Assembly: GCA_946415545.1 (NCBI GenBank) | Contig: CAMKSY010000004.1 | Coordinates: 1 to 38,310, forward strand | Source: an uncultured Pelosinus sp. | GTDB lineage: Bacteria; Bacillota; Negativicutes; DSM-13327 | DNA: 38,310 nt | Reading direction: 5' to 3' | Shown here: piece after piece, positions 26,883-36,057 of the stretch | Layout of the letters: the number at the start of each line of letters is the position of its first letter | Position numbering within the stretch: the first letter of the stretch is position 1 | Notes under the pieces: model-generated | The model's input: only the letters and a program-made list of their open reading frames with translations | Databases searched by the model: none | Told to the model about the DNA's origin: nothing | Program-made: the position numbers and the translations under genes

Positions 26883-28598
26883 ATGGGTTACAATATTAAT
26901 GATCTATTACCCTTTACCGATGACAAAAGAGGTAAGTTTCTTGACTTTGCATTAAAGACCGGACACCCAATAATTACGGATTATAGCCGAATAGACAGAG
27001 AAATTGTTGTAAAAGATAATATGATTATGCTTGGAGATTACAAAAAGAAAATAAAAATCACCTCTATTGATGAGTTAGAAAAAATATTTCTCGACCTTAT
27101 TAGAATGATATACACCATCCAACTCAATATTGTGGACTATGTTTGGAGCGGACATGAACCAGTAGTTCGTTCTTGGGATTCTAACCGTAAGGAGCAGTTA
27201 AACAATCTCGCTAACCAACATAAAGAGATGTGGCTGCTCCTTGCAAATCAATTAGTATTTGACGTTTTATATGACAAATACCTTAAAGATTCGCCGCAAT
27301 TAACACTCAATGAGTATTGCGAAAGTCATATTGATTTTAACTGGGATAGTTCTATTACAAAGAAGATCGCTGGCAAAAAGGCTAACGAACTTGGCAATAC
27401 TCCCGATACGTATATAGAATGTATAAAACTTGCACTTGCCCAAATTAAGTATAAAGTAGCAGACGGTTTTGAAAAAACGCTTTTCACCCAAAAGCTAAAA
27501 ACTTCCATTGAATTTATAAATGTACATAAAGTAGACTTTGCTAAAATTAAAACTCCTAAAGAGAAAGTTGAAAAATTGAATGCCTATAAAAAAATAAGCG
27601 TAACTGTTGAGGAATTAGCTGCAATTGAAGCTATAATGGAAGATACAAAAAAACTCAATTTTAAACCTGAGCACTACATTGATAATTTATTGAGAGAATT
27701 AATAAAGGCAAAAAACAGAAGCACAAAAGCGTTAAGATCAGAAATCACAAAAGAAGTTAATATAAAAAACAATCCGGCTTTAAAAGAGGATGCAAAAAAA
27801 TTTGGTGTTAATCCTGACAAATATCTTGAACGCGTTGGAAAAGTTAATGATTTTTTTCAGACAGACCGAAAAAGGTATAAATATGAATGGGATTATCTCT
27901 ATTATAATCGTTATATGATTACGGCGCGGCAGTATGATAGAAATTTTGGGATCGACAGAGTTAAACGCAGTTATTATTATGGGCATTTTGTTAGAGATTT
28001 TGATGCTTATGACTGCTTTGCAGAAAGGCTCCTGCCGAAAGATATTGATAAAGGTTATGAATATTTTCGCAAGTCTATGGACTTTTACCATTTAGAAAGA
28101 TATAAGCGGTTGGATTATATTTATAAACTTGCTGTAAAAATGGAAAACATCGGTTTAACTGATATAGACAGGGAGCATTTCTTGGTAAAAAGATTTCACC
28201 CTTGCGTATTTTGGCCTTTAATGGACAACGAGAATAATTGTCTGCGTTATCACGATAAACCCAAGTATTATCTGCCTCTTCTGTTTATAGAAGAATCTTG
28301 GCTAAAAAAGGAGAACTTTGACAACCAACCACTTTTTGATGAGTATAATTTGGTTAGGGCAAAAGCATATGAATTATTCGAGTATCATTTTGATTTTGCT
28401 TCTGAAGACTACGATGATATAGAAAGTTTTATACGCACTCACTACAACCTTTCAAAGTATCACACTCCTAAAAAAGAGTGGTATAATCCGGATAAAAGGT
28501 CACGAAATCAAACCATGCGCATCCAAAACGCAGATATTATAAACAAAGCCTTATTCTGGGATTCTGATAAAAGGCTACCAGCTAACATTTCCGAATAA
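26883..28598 (+). CDS. Large hypothetical protein of unknown family
   Basis: 571-aa uninterrupted ORF between parB-like and ftsK-like genes; Tyr/Asp/Lys-rich, no motif recognised. Confidence 0.75.
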   Translation: MGYNINDLLPFTDDKRGKFLDFALKTGHPIITDYSRIDREIVVKDNMIMLGDYKKKIKITSIDELEKIFLDLIRMIYTIQLNIVDYVWSGHEPVVRSWDSNRKEQLNNLANQHKEMWLLLANQLVFDVLYDKYLKDSPQLTLNEYCESHIDFNWDSSITKKIAGKKANELGNTPDTYIECIKLALAQIKYKVADGFEKTLFTQKLKTSIEFINVHKVDFAKIKTPKEKVEKLNAYKKISVTVEELAAIEAIMEDTKKLNFKPEHYIDNLLRELIKAKNRSTKALRSEITKEVNIKNNPALKEDAKKFGVNPDKYLERVGKVNDFFQTDRKRYKYEWDYLYYNRYMITARQYDRNFGIDRVKRSYYYGHFVRDFDAYDCFAERLLPKDIDKGYEYFRKSMDFYHLERYKRLDYIYKLAVKMENIGLTDIDREHFLVKRFHPCVFWPLMDNENNCLRYHDKPKYYLPLLFIEESWLKKENFDNQPLFDEYNLVRAKAYELFEYHFDFASEDYDDIESFIRTHYNLSKYHTPKKEWYNPDKRSRNQTMRIQNADIINKALFWDSDKRLPANISE

Positions 28599-28611
28599 AG
28601 AATAATAGATT

Positions 28612-28647
28612 AAACACGGCTCGGCTAATACCGGGTCGTGTTTTTTT
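28612..28647 (+). terminator. Intrinsic terminator
   Basis: AAACACGGCTCGG-CTAATA-CCGGGTCGTGTTTTTTT. Confidence 0.75.
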
Positions 28648-28767
28648 GCTGTGAAATTCGGCTCAGCTTCATACTAAAAAAATTTTGAGGTTTAGTAAAA
28701 TATGAAGCATAACTCAAGCGTTGAGAATGCGGCGATCACGTCGCATATAAAAAAGGAGGTAATTATA

Positions 28768-29157
28768 ATGGACGATTTATACCCGGGCGCTTATACCGCC
28801 GACACTGGTTCTACCAATTATGCAGATATTCTAACCAAAATGGAGAGACTCGACACAGAATTACGCAAGGTGCAGAAGAAAAAAGGCAGCAAAAAAGGAG
28901 GAAAGAAGAAGTTAAAAAAACGACTGAAGGCATTGAAATTTGAGTATAAGCAGCTAAAGAAATTTCTTAAGGCTTTTGCGCTGCAACAAAATACGGTGCG
29001 GCAAAGCTCTGCCTGGTGGCAAGATGCATTAATTAAAACTTTGCCAAAAATTATTGACATTGGTACTGTAGTTCTCAATAACGTAACGCAGCCGCGCCCC
29101 CAAGTTCTGCCTGCTAAAAGTCAACACTATCTGACCGATGGCAGCGACCGGAAATAA
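28768..29157 (+). CDS. Hypothetical basic coiled-coil protein
   Basis: AAAGGAGG RBS; MDDLYPGAYTADTG ... KKKGSKKGGKKKLKKRLKALKFEYKQLKKFLKAFALQQN. Confidence 0.65.
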   Translation: MDDLYPGAYTADTGSTNYADILTKMERLDTELRKVQKKKGSKKGGKKKLKKRLKALKFEYKQLKKFLKAFALQQNTVRQSSAWWQDALIKTLPKIIDIGTVVLNNVTQPRPQVLPAKSQHYLTDGSDRK

Positions 29158-29349
29158 ACTAATTGACGGAAGAGAGCGACCATATGTCGCCTCTCCCGCT
29201 CAATTAACAATTTACCAGCTATATTTTTACGTTCATTCGTTCATTTGCCCAGAAATGCTATATATCATTTTCGATTATTTTTATAAAAAGATACATATGG
29301 CATCAACAGAACGAACGAATGAACAAACAAAAAAAGGAGGCTATTGTTT

Positions 29350-30765
29350 ATGAATATCGACAAAATAGCAAGAAAAAGCGAGAGTCATTATGCGAGCCAC
29401 GGTGCGGCGCTCAAACTCAAATTGCGTGAAGTAATCGGCGACAAAGAACGTCTCATTTTCGATGTCAAAATTAAAAAAGGTACTAAGGAAAGTCTGGTTT
29501 TTGATCGTGCAAGCGACATAAAAGCTGCGTTAGGATTACAATTGTTTCAGCCTTTTAAGGAAGGTTTATCTATCCTTTTAGCGGTTTCAGAAAGACCGGT
29601 TACGGAGAACAGCCTGCAGAAAATGCTTTTAAGCCCTGCGTTCCAACGAAGTGAAATGCGGATACCTTTAGCCTTAGGATACGATATGAGAGGCGCTATG
29701 CACTTTGCCGATTTAGTTAAATTTCCTCATGCTATGTATGGTGGTGCTACTAACTCCGGCAAAACGGTAGGGCTCCGGAGCTTGATAGTAAGCATCGCTT
29801 TCAAACAACCAGTAAACAGAGTCAATCTTATAATAATTGACACAGGTGCCAGCGGTTTAAATATTTTCAAATCCCTTCCTAATCTATCCTGTCCAATCGT
29901 CAAGGATGAGGGAACTGCGGTTAGAGTTATGCAGTCTCTCATTGATGAGATGGAACGGCGTGTCATGCTTCCTAGCGAAGAGTTGCGGCTGCTGCCAGCT
30001 ATCGTTTGTATAGTAGATGAATACATTTCTCTTATAAATAACATCAGCGTTAAAGAGAAAATTGCAGTGACATCTGCTCTGTCGTCCCTTCTACGGAGAG
30101 GCCGGCACGCAAAAATTCATATACTTCTGGCTACGCAAGAACCATCAAAAGAGAGTATGCAAATCAATCTAAATAACGTCAACGCACGAATGGCTTTTAC
30201 GTGCTCGAATTTATATAACTCCTTATCTTTACTTGGTGAGGGTGGCGCTGACAAATTGCCCGGTAACGGCACAATGCTGTTTAAGTCACCTGAACACCCC
30301 AAGCCCCTATGCCTGCAAGGAGCGTTTATATCCACTAAAGATATTGAACAACTAATAATCCGCATAACCTCGACACCCCACGATCTCAGCAACAAGTTTG
30401 TGATCCCTGACTTGGAAACGTCGCCCTCCCCAACATGGGAAACCGGAGCCTTGGATAAAAAAACGTCCAGATTGGAGAACAACAACAAAGAAATGGTCAA
30501 CATTATTCTCTGGACTTTGGGTCGCAAGGATATTGCGGCCTACCCCATCATGCAACACTTCCATATGGGCAACCGAGCCGTTGGGGTGCTGGATGAACTG
30601 TTTAAGATGAATCTTATTGCAGATAAATTCGCCAATCAGCCGAGGGTAGTTCTTCCGCAGTGTGTTGAAGATATTCCTAATGAGATAATGGAATTTTTAT
30701 CAAAAAATGGCGTTTCCGTTGATGATGTAGCTGCCGCTATTCAAAATCGTGGCCGCGAGCAATGA
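29350..30765 (+). CDS. FtsK/SpoIIIE-type DNA translocase (TcpA/coupling-protein-like)
   Basis: AMYGGATNSGKTVGLRSLIVSIAF Walker A; AIVCIVDEY Walker B; RRGRHAKIHILLATQEPS; AAAGGAGG RBS. Confidence 0.88.
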   Translation: MNIDKIARKSESHYASHGAALKLKLREVIGDKERLIFDVKIKKGTKESLVFDRASDIKAALGLQLFQPFKEGLSILLAVSERPVTENSLQKMLLSPAFQRSEMRIPLALGYDMRGAMHFADLVKFPHAMYGGATNSGKTVGLRSLIVSIAFKQPVNRVNLIIIDTGASGLNIFKSLPNLSCPIVKDEGTAVRVMQSLIDEMERRVMLPSEELRLLPAIVCIVDEYISLINNISVKEKIAVTSALSSLLRRGRHAKIHILLATQEPSKESMQINLNNVNARMAFTCSNLYNSLSLLGEGGADKLPGNGTMLFKSPEHPKPLCLQGAFISTKDIEQLIIRITSTPHDLSNKFVIPDLETSPSPTWETGALDKKTSRLENNNKEMVNIILWTLGRKDIAAYPIMQHFHMGNRAVGVLDELFKMNLIADKFANQPRVVLPQCVEDIPNEIMEFLSKNGVSVDDVAAAIQNRGREQ

Positions 30766-30868
30766 GATATATGACATTATCAATTATATATTCTATTAAG
30801 AATGTGATGGAATATAGACAACCGTCCACCACATAAAATTTATCATCCACAGAAAGGAGGGGATGCAT

Positions 30869-31039
30869 TTGAATGTCATCGTCCACTTACCCAAAAGCCC
30901 AGAAGGATTACTCAACTTACACAAAAGAGTTGCGGCGGTTCATGCCGAAGCGGTTTTGAAGTACATTGCAAAGCTCCCCTGCCCTAAGGAACAAAAACTA
31001 GAATTGGTTTCCAGTATCCAAAATTCTTTTAAAGACTAA
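30869..31039 (+). CDS. Small hypothetical protein (56 aa, TTG start)
   Basis: AAAGGAGG RBS 8 nt upstream; MNVIVHLPKSPEGLLNLHKRVAAVHAEAVLKYIAKLPCPKEQKLELVSSIQNSFKD; terminator follows. Confidence 0.55.
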   Translation: MNVIVHLPKSPEGLLNLHKRVAAVHAEAVLKYIAKLPCPKEQKLELVSSIQNSFKD

Positions 31040-31087
31040 AATAAGCAAGAGAAGGCATTTAAGACTTCTTCTCTTGCTTATTTTTTG
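31038..31087 (+). terminator. Intrinsic terminator
   Basis: AAATAAGCAAGAGAAG...CTTCTCTTGCTTATTTTTT. Confidence 0.8.
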
Positions 31088-31305
31088 ATAGTAATAAGAC
31101 AACTTCCTTCGCCTGGATTTTCATGGTATAATTTTTATCAGAATTAGCGAACGTGACCCTTGGCAAAAAGTCAGCGTAAGACATGCTTAGATACGTTGTC
31201 GCCATAACTCATTGAATCCTCTACTCTATATCAACTATATTTCCTGCAGATATGGTAAACACTATCTCAGAAAGGAGCGTCGGGTTATCTGCTCGACAAA
31301 ATTTT

Positions 31306-32073
31306 ATGACCAAGCAAGAATTATTTAATAAGGCAGATCAGTATAAAAAAAATATACAAGCGGCACATCCATTAAAACCCGCAGAAGTAAAGGAATTAGA
31401 TGCCTACTTCAAAGTTGGCTTAACCTATAGCAGTAACGCCATAGAAGGAAATATCCTTACCATTTCTGAAACCAAAGTACTATTAGAGGATGGACTGACA
31501 GCTGGTGGTAAACCATTAAAAGACAGCTTAGAAGCAATTGGTCATGCCAAGGCATATGATTTCATGCTTCTGATTGTCAGAGCAAAACCTTTTGAAATTA
31601 CAGAACATATTATTTTAGAATTGCACCAGCTATTTTATGAGGGGATTGATAAAGAAAACGCTGGCAAATATCGTGATATTTCCGTTTATATTACAGGAAC
31701 TGATTACCTCCCACCTGAGCCAGAACAAGTTCCTCTGCTAATGAAGGAATATGTAGCTAAAGTAAATCAATTATCTGGAACACTACATCCTATTGAACTA
31801 GCTGCTCTTGCTCACAAATGGCTGGTTGATATTCATCCATATGTTGACGGTAATGGCAGAATAGCACGTCTACTGATGAATTTACTTTTAATGCATCACG
31901 GCTATGGCATTGTATCTATTCCACCTGTGTTAAGACTCGAATATATTGAGGCACTTCGCATCTCACAACGCTCTAACCAGCCAGAGACAGAATCATTTAT
32001 CAAATTAATTGCTGAATTTACCATCGAAACGCAAAAAGATTACTGTAGGCTTTTACGCATAAAAGCAAATTAA
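31306..32073 (+). CDS. Fic family protein
   Basis: Fic motif DIHPYVDGNGRIARLLMNLLL; N-terminal inhibitory motif TYSSNAIEGN (S/TxxxEG/N). Start uncertain (31252 or 31306). Confidence 0.9.
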   Translation: MTKQELFNKADQYKKNIQAAHPLKPAEVKELDAYFKVGLTYSSNAIEGNILTISETKVLLEDGLTAGGKPLKDSLEAIGHAKAYDFMLLIVRAKPFEITEHIILELHQLFYEGIDKENAGKYRDISVYITGTDYLPPEPEQVPLLMKEYVAKVNQLSGTLHPIELAALAHKWLVDIHPYVDGNGRIARLLMNLLLMHHGYGIVSIPPVLRLEYIEALRISQRSNQPETESFIKLIAEFTIETQKDYCRLLRIKAN

Positions 32074-32083
32074 AAACTTCTGC

Positions 32084-32152
32084 TTACTAGTTAAAATTAC
32101 TACCCCCTCTAACCAGTTTTACAACTCAGTTGGTTAGAAGTGGTAGATTTTT
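32084..32152 (+). terminator. Intrinsic terminator
   Basis: ACTACCcccTCTAACCA...TGGTTAGAagtGGTAGATTTTT. Confidence 0.65.
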
Positions 32153-32225
32153 AATATACTAAAGACGTTATACAAAGTCAATTATATATATTAAGCAATT
32201 ACAAGCTCTCAACTAGCTATTATTT

Positions 32226-32825
32226 TTACTCATTACCAAACAATTTTTCCCAAGTACTTTTCAAAACTTGAATACTATCCTTTTCCCATTTGTTAACCGT
32301 GTATGCATGAAAACCATATAGATCACCAAATTCTTTTTTCGTCAGACCCAAGCTTTGGCGCAATGCCCGTATTTGCTGGCCTTGTCCATTGTATAAAAAA
32401 AGATTATACTCATCAAGCAATGCTGTGATTTCAACGCCAAAAAGTTCAGCAACTTTACTTAGCTTGTCCAAAGGATAAGGCATTTTTCTGTCTTCCTGTT
32501 CATAAGCACAATAAGTAGCACGATGAATTCCAGTTTTCCTAGCTACCTCTTTCTGCTGCAACCCTTTTTTATGTCTATAATAACGGAGCTTGTCCGACAC
32601 TGTAGCAATTTCAGAAGGGCCAGAATATTTAATATTAAACCTTTCCGCTTCAAGCAATTTGCGTGGTTGCAATAATTGAAAGCTGTGAATATATAATGGT
32701 GCATACTTGATACCGCCGAGAGAATGGCAGGTCATTATATGCATATGGGTAGCAAGACGTATAAACGGGTGCCATTTTTCATGATAACGAATCTGATTAG
32801 TATAATTCAAATCACTTTTAGCCAC
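32226..32825 (-). CDS. XRE-family regulator with two HTH segments
   Basis: SDKLRYYRHKKGLQQKEVARKTGIHRATYCAYEQEDRKMP and IRALRQSLGLTKKEFGDLYGFHAYTVNKWEKDSI; GTG at 32825 overlaps the sigK-fragment stop codon. Confidence 0.8.
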   Translation of the reverse strand: MAKSDLNYTNQIRYHEKWHPFIRLATHMHIMTCHSLGGIKYAPLYIHSFQLLQPRKLLEAERFNIKYSGPSEIATVSDKLRYYRHKKGLQQKEVARKTGIHRATYCAYEQEDRKMPYPLDKLSKVAELFGVEITALLDEYNLFLYNGQGQQIRALRQSLGLTKKEFGDLYGFHAYTVNKWEKDSIQVLKSTWEKLFGNE

Positions 32826-33175
32826 TATGTGAGAATAGCATTTTCAATACACCGCGCTGCATAGGTTGCTAAACGAATTTTTTTAGCAACATCAAACGTA
32901 TTAATTGCCTTTATTAAACCTATTGTACCAATGGAAATTAAATCATCAGTATCCTCTCCAGTATTGTCAAACTTTTTAACAATATGAGCTACTAATCTTA
33001 GGTTCCGTTCGATTAAAACATTCTTAGCATTTTCGTCACCATTCTTCAGCCGCTCCAGCTGTATCTGCTCCTCCTTCTCTGAAAGAGGCAAGGGAAATGT
33101 ATTATTGGTTACATAAGAAACTAGCACAGAAAGACTTTTTGCAATAGAAACCGCCAGTGCCATAAAAAAAGACAT
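32825..33175 (-). CDS. sigK: Sporulation sigma factor SigK, N-terminal half only (interrupted gene)
   Basis: [36 protein letters not shown] ... [37 protein letters not shown]...[15 protein letters not shown]: SigK N-terminus and region 2; ends where SigK would continue IENEILMHLR; regions 3-4 absent. Confidence 0.9.
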   Translation of the reverse strand: MSFFMALAVSIAKSLSVLVSYVTNNTFPLPLSEKEEQIQLERLKNGDENAKNVLIERNLRLVAHIVKKFDNTGEDTDDLISIGTIGLIKAINTFDVAKKIRLATYAARCIENAILT

Positions 33176-33207
33176 CAAATTTTTCACCCCCGCAAATCAC
33201 TTGCTTC

Positions 33208-33215
33208 ATTGTATG
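33208..33215 (-). promoter_or_regulatory. Candidate SigE-type -10 (CATACAAT) upstream of sigK
   Basis: Minus strand CATACAAT matches sporulation SigE -10 consensus CATACANT; -35 not convincing. Confidence 0.45.
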
Positions 33216-33342
33216 GTATAATCGTCATTCTTGTGCCTGTTAATTTTTGTATATCGATTTCAAATCACTTATTAATTTTATTTTCTGTAAGACTTGCACC
33301 TTATGATTATATAGCATATAATCGCACAAGGAGAGTGATATA

Positions 33343-33432
33343 ATGGGACCATATATTGGAGATCTTCAGCTACTACTAGCGACAGTTCTTATAATCATCT
33401 ATATGTTATGGGATAAACTCTTTCCCGAATAA
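33343..33432 (+). CDS. Small single-TM protein (29 aa)
   Basis: AAGGAG RBS; MGPYIGDLQLLLATVLIIIYMLWDKLFPE; between sigK and yyaC-like gene. Confidence 0.5.
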   Translation: MGPYIGDLQLLLATVLIIIYMLWDKLFPE

Positions 33433-33440
33433 TAACATAT

Positions 33441-34016
33441 TCAATGATTGTATTTTTTATTGATTTGTATAAAATGTACTGCATCCCCTAGCATTTTGCC
33501 AATGCATTTACTTAATTTCATAACGATAGACAACGGCGTGCTTTGCAAGTCCAAATATCCTAGATATCCACTGGCATTAACTACTCCAATAATAGAAATA
33601 GTACCGATGCATGGCAATTTGTTACCAACAGCAATACCAGCCTCTAAGCTGCCTTCCCATATTTCAATATTCCCAATTTCATCTTTTTTCCCCAAACAAG
33701 CATCAACTGCAATAATAATCGGCTGATGGTACTGTTCCTTTATATTTTGAATCACATTTACTAAATTACCCGCATGAACAGGCATCTCTAAACTTCCGTA
33801 CACCGTGGATATTGTATGTTCTACTAAATAAGATCCTACTAAAGGACCAAGGGCATCACCAATATATCGATCTGAACCAATGCAAAGGATAATAATTTTT
33901 CTATTCTCTAATTCCTCCTGTTGTTTTAATAAATTTACCATATAATGATACATTTTAGAATAAACAATAATATCATTTACATTCACAATCAATTTTTCAA
34001 CGATTTTTTTTTCCAT
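33441..34016 (-). CDS. yyaC: Spore protease YyaC-like (HybD/GPR-fold) protein
   Basis: IIILCIGSDRYIGDALGPLVGSYLVE ... PIIIAVDACLGKKDEIGNIEIWEGSLEAGIAVGNKLP ... IGVVNASGY. Confidence 0.85.
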   Translation of the reverse strand: MEKKIVEKLIVNVNDIIVYSKMYHYMVNLLKQQEELENRKIIILCIGSDRYIGDALGPLVGSYLVEHTISTVYGSLEMPVHAGNLVNVIQNIKEQYHQPIIIAVDACLGKKDEIGNIEIWEGSLEAGIAVGNKLPCIGTISIIGVVNASGYLGYLDLQSTPLSIVMKLSKCIGKMLGDAVHFIQINKKYNH

Positions 34017-34165
34017 ATTATGATCTCCTCTTCTAATCTATCAATAAATATCTATGCTTACTTCCCATAAAGAAGACTTGATTAAGATTGAAGTATGAAC
34101 GTCACCTTAATCTTAGTCGCACTTATCCGCCGTACTAACCGCACTACGATAAACAGCCCCTATAC

Positions 34166-34220
34166 TTATATACATAAAACCTCTTTGCTCAAATTTAGCA
34201 AAGAGGTTTTATGTATATAA
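34166..34220. repeat. Perfect 24-bp inverted repeat in divergent intergenic region
   Basis: TTATATACATAAAACCTCTTTGCT-CAAATTT-AGCAAAGAGGTTTTATGTATATAA. Confidence 0.95.
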
Positions 34221-34293
34221 AAAAATTCTTTATTTCTATATCTACATTTATCATCATACATTATATTGCATAATGCAAGATGGAGGTAATGGA

Positions 34294-35223
34294 ATGTATG
34301 TCATGATCGCTTTGCTTTTAATTGGTATAACCTTGTTATTAGGTGGTATTTTCTTCATGCGCTTTGGACTTCAAAAATTATTATGGACTAAACTGCAAAC
34401 TTTCTTAGGGCAAATAACTAGCACACCGTTACGTGGTTTATTGATTGGCACCTTAGCGGCAGCTTTCATGCAAAGTAGTACTGCCGTATCTCTATTAACT
34501 ATAGGATTAGTTCATGCTCAATATTTATCCTTTTATCAAGGTTTAGGAATTATCTTAGGTGCTAATATTGGCACATGCTCAACGGTGCAATTAATGACAA
34601 TTGCAATACCAGAAAATATCATCATTCCTTTATTTCTATTTTTTTTGCTGTTCACAATTCTTTGCCGGAAGTTTCGATATCTTGGTATGGCAATCTCAGG
34701 CCTATTAAGTATGTTTATTGGTATGAGCATCTTATCAGAAGCCTTAAGTAATATCTCAGAATTTACAACTGTCATTGACTACTTACTAGCATCCCAAGAA
34801 AATGCACTTTATGGCATTGTCGGCGGTATTATTATTACTCTTCTATTTCAATCCAGCAGCGCAGCTACTGGAGTGCTAATGGTCTTAGCCAGTGATGGTA
34901 TCATCGACTTAACAACAGCGACCTATGTAGTCTATGGTAATAATATTGGCTCCTGCATATCATCCTTTATCGTTGGGGCTACTGCCTCTTTAGCTGCTAA
35001 ACGCTTAGCTGTAGCACATATTCTTCTTAATATATTCGGAGTTATTATTTTTTTCCCCTTGACTAGCGTACTCACAAAAATAGCCACCAGTCTTACAGCA
35101 GATTTTGCTGGACAAGTGGCTATCGTACATACACTCTTTAATGTCATTTCTTCATTAGCAGTACTTCCCATCATACACCAATATGCAAATTTAATAATGC
35201 TACTCATTCCCAAGAGAAGATAA
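34294..35223 (+). CDS. Na/Pi cotransporter family protein
   Basis: Duplicated QSSTAVS / QSSSAAT motifs, multiple TM helices; GGAGG RBS before ATG 34294. Confidence 0.88.
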   Translation: MYVMIALLLIGITLLLGGIFFMRFGLQKLLWTKLQTFLGQITSTPLRGLLIGTLAAAFMQSSTAVSLLTIGLVHAQYLSFYQGLGIILGANIGTCSTVQLMTIAIPENIIIPLFLFFLLFTILCRKFRYLGMAISGLLSMFIGMSILSEALSNISEFTTVIDYLLASQENALYGIVGGIIITLLFQSSSAATGVLMVLASDGIIDLTTATYVVYGNNIGSCISSFIVGATASLAAKRLAVAHILLNIFGVIIFFPLTSVLTKIATSLTADFAGQVAIVHTLFNVISSLAVLPIIHQYANLIMLLIPKRR

Positions 35224-35226
35224 CAT

Positions 35227-36048
35227 CTACTCTTTTCGCCTTTCTTTGAAAGCAATACATTGCCTGATGATTGTCATAAGAATATACAATAATATGGCTG
35301 TCATGACAATTGTACCGCCTGGAGCAATGTCCAGATAGAATGATGATGTTAATCCAACGAGTACAGATAACATCGAAAAAAACACTGCCCATCCCATCGT
35401 CGCCTTAAATCCCACTCGTAATAAATGAGCTGTGGCCACAGGTACGATCATCAAGGCGCTAACGAGCAAAATCCCAACAATCGTCATACCAACAACTACG
35501 ACCAACGCTGTTAATATGCTAAACAGCATATTAATCATTCCGGTGTTGATGCCAGCCACATTTGCAATATCTTCATCTAAAGACATTAACATTAACTTGT
35601 CAAATAAAAAATATACAATAAGTAAGACTAAAGTACCAGCGCCACCTATTGTTATTACATCGGTTAATGATACAGTAATAATACTGCCAAATAAAAAACT
35701 TAATAATCCTGTACTTGGCATTCGTGTCATAGTACTGAAAATAATAGCCATTGCTGCTCCAGCATAAAAGAATATTGCTAACCCCATATCAGCAAACGCC
35801 GTGTGCCTTCTACGAACTAATTCAATTCCTACTGCACCAGCTATCGTTAAGATCAAAGCTCCCACTACTGGATATAGCCCTACCATATATCCACCTGTAA
35901 CACCGGCAAAAGCAATATGCCCTAGTCCGTCTCCAATCAAAGATTGACGACGGACTACTACAAAGCTGCCGATTAGTGGACATACAATACCTGTAATTAA
36001 GCCTGCAAGCAATGCTCTTTGAATAAAGTCATATTGAAAAAATTCCAT
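35227..36048 (-). CDS. znuB: Zinc/metal ABC transporter permease
   Basis: ABC-3 family: GIVCPLIGSFVVVRRQSLIGDGLGHIAFAGVTGGYM. Confidence 0.88.
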   Translation of the reverse strand: MEFFQYDFIQRALLAGLITGIVCPLIGSFVVVRRQSLIGDGLGHIAFAGVTGGYMVGLYPVVGALILTIAGAVGIELVRRRHTAFADMGLAIFFYAGAAMAIIFSTMTRMPSTGLLSFLFGSIITVSLTDVITIGGAGTLVLLIVYFLFDKLMLMSLDEDIANVAGINTGMINMLFSILTALVVVVGMTIVGILLVSALMIVPVATAHLLRVGFKATMGWAVFFSMLSVLVGLTSSFYLDIAPGGTIVMTAILLYILMTIIRQCIAFKERRKE

Positions 36049-36057
36049 ATCTTCGCC

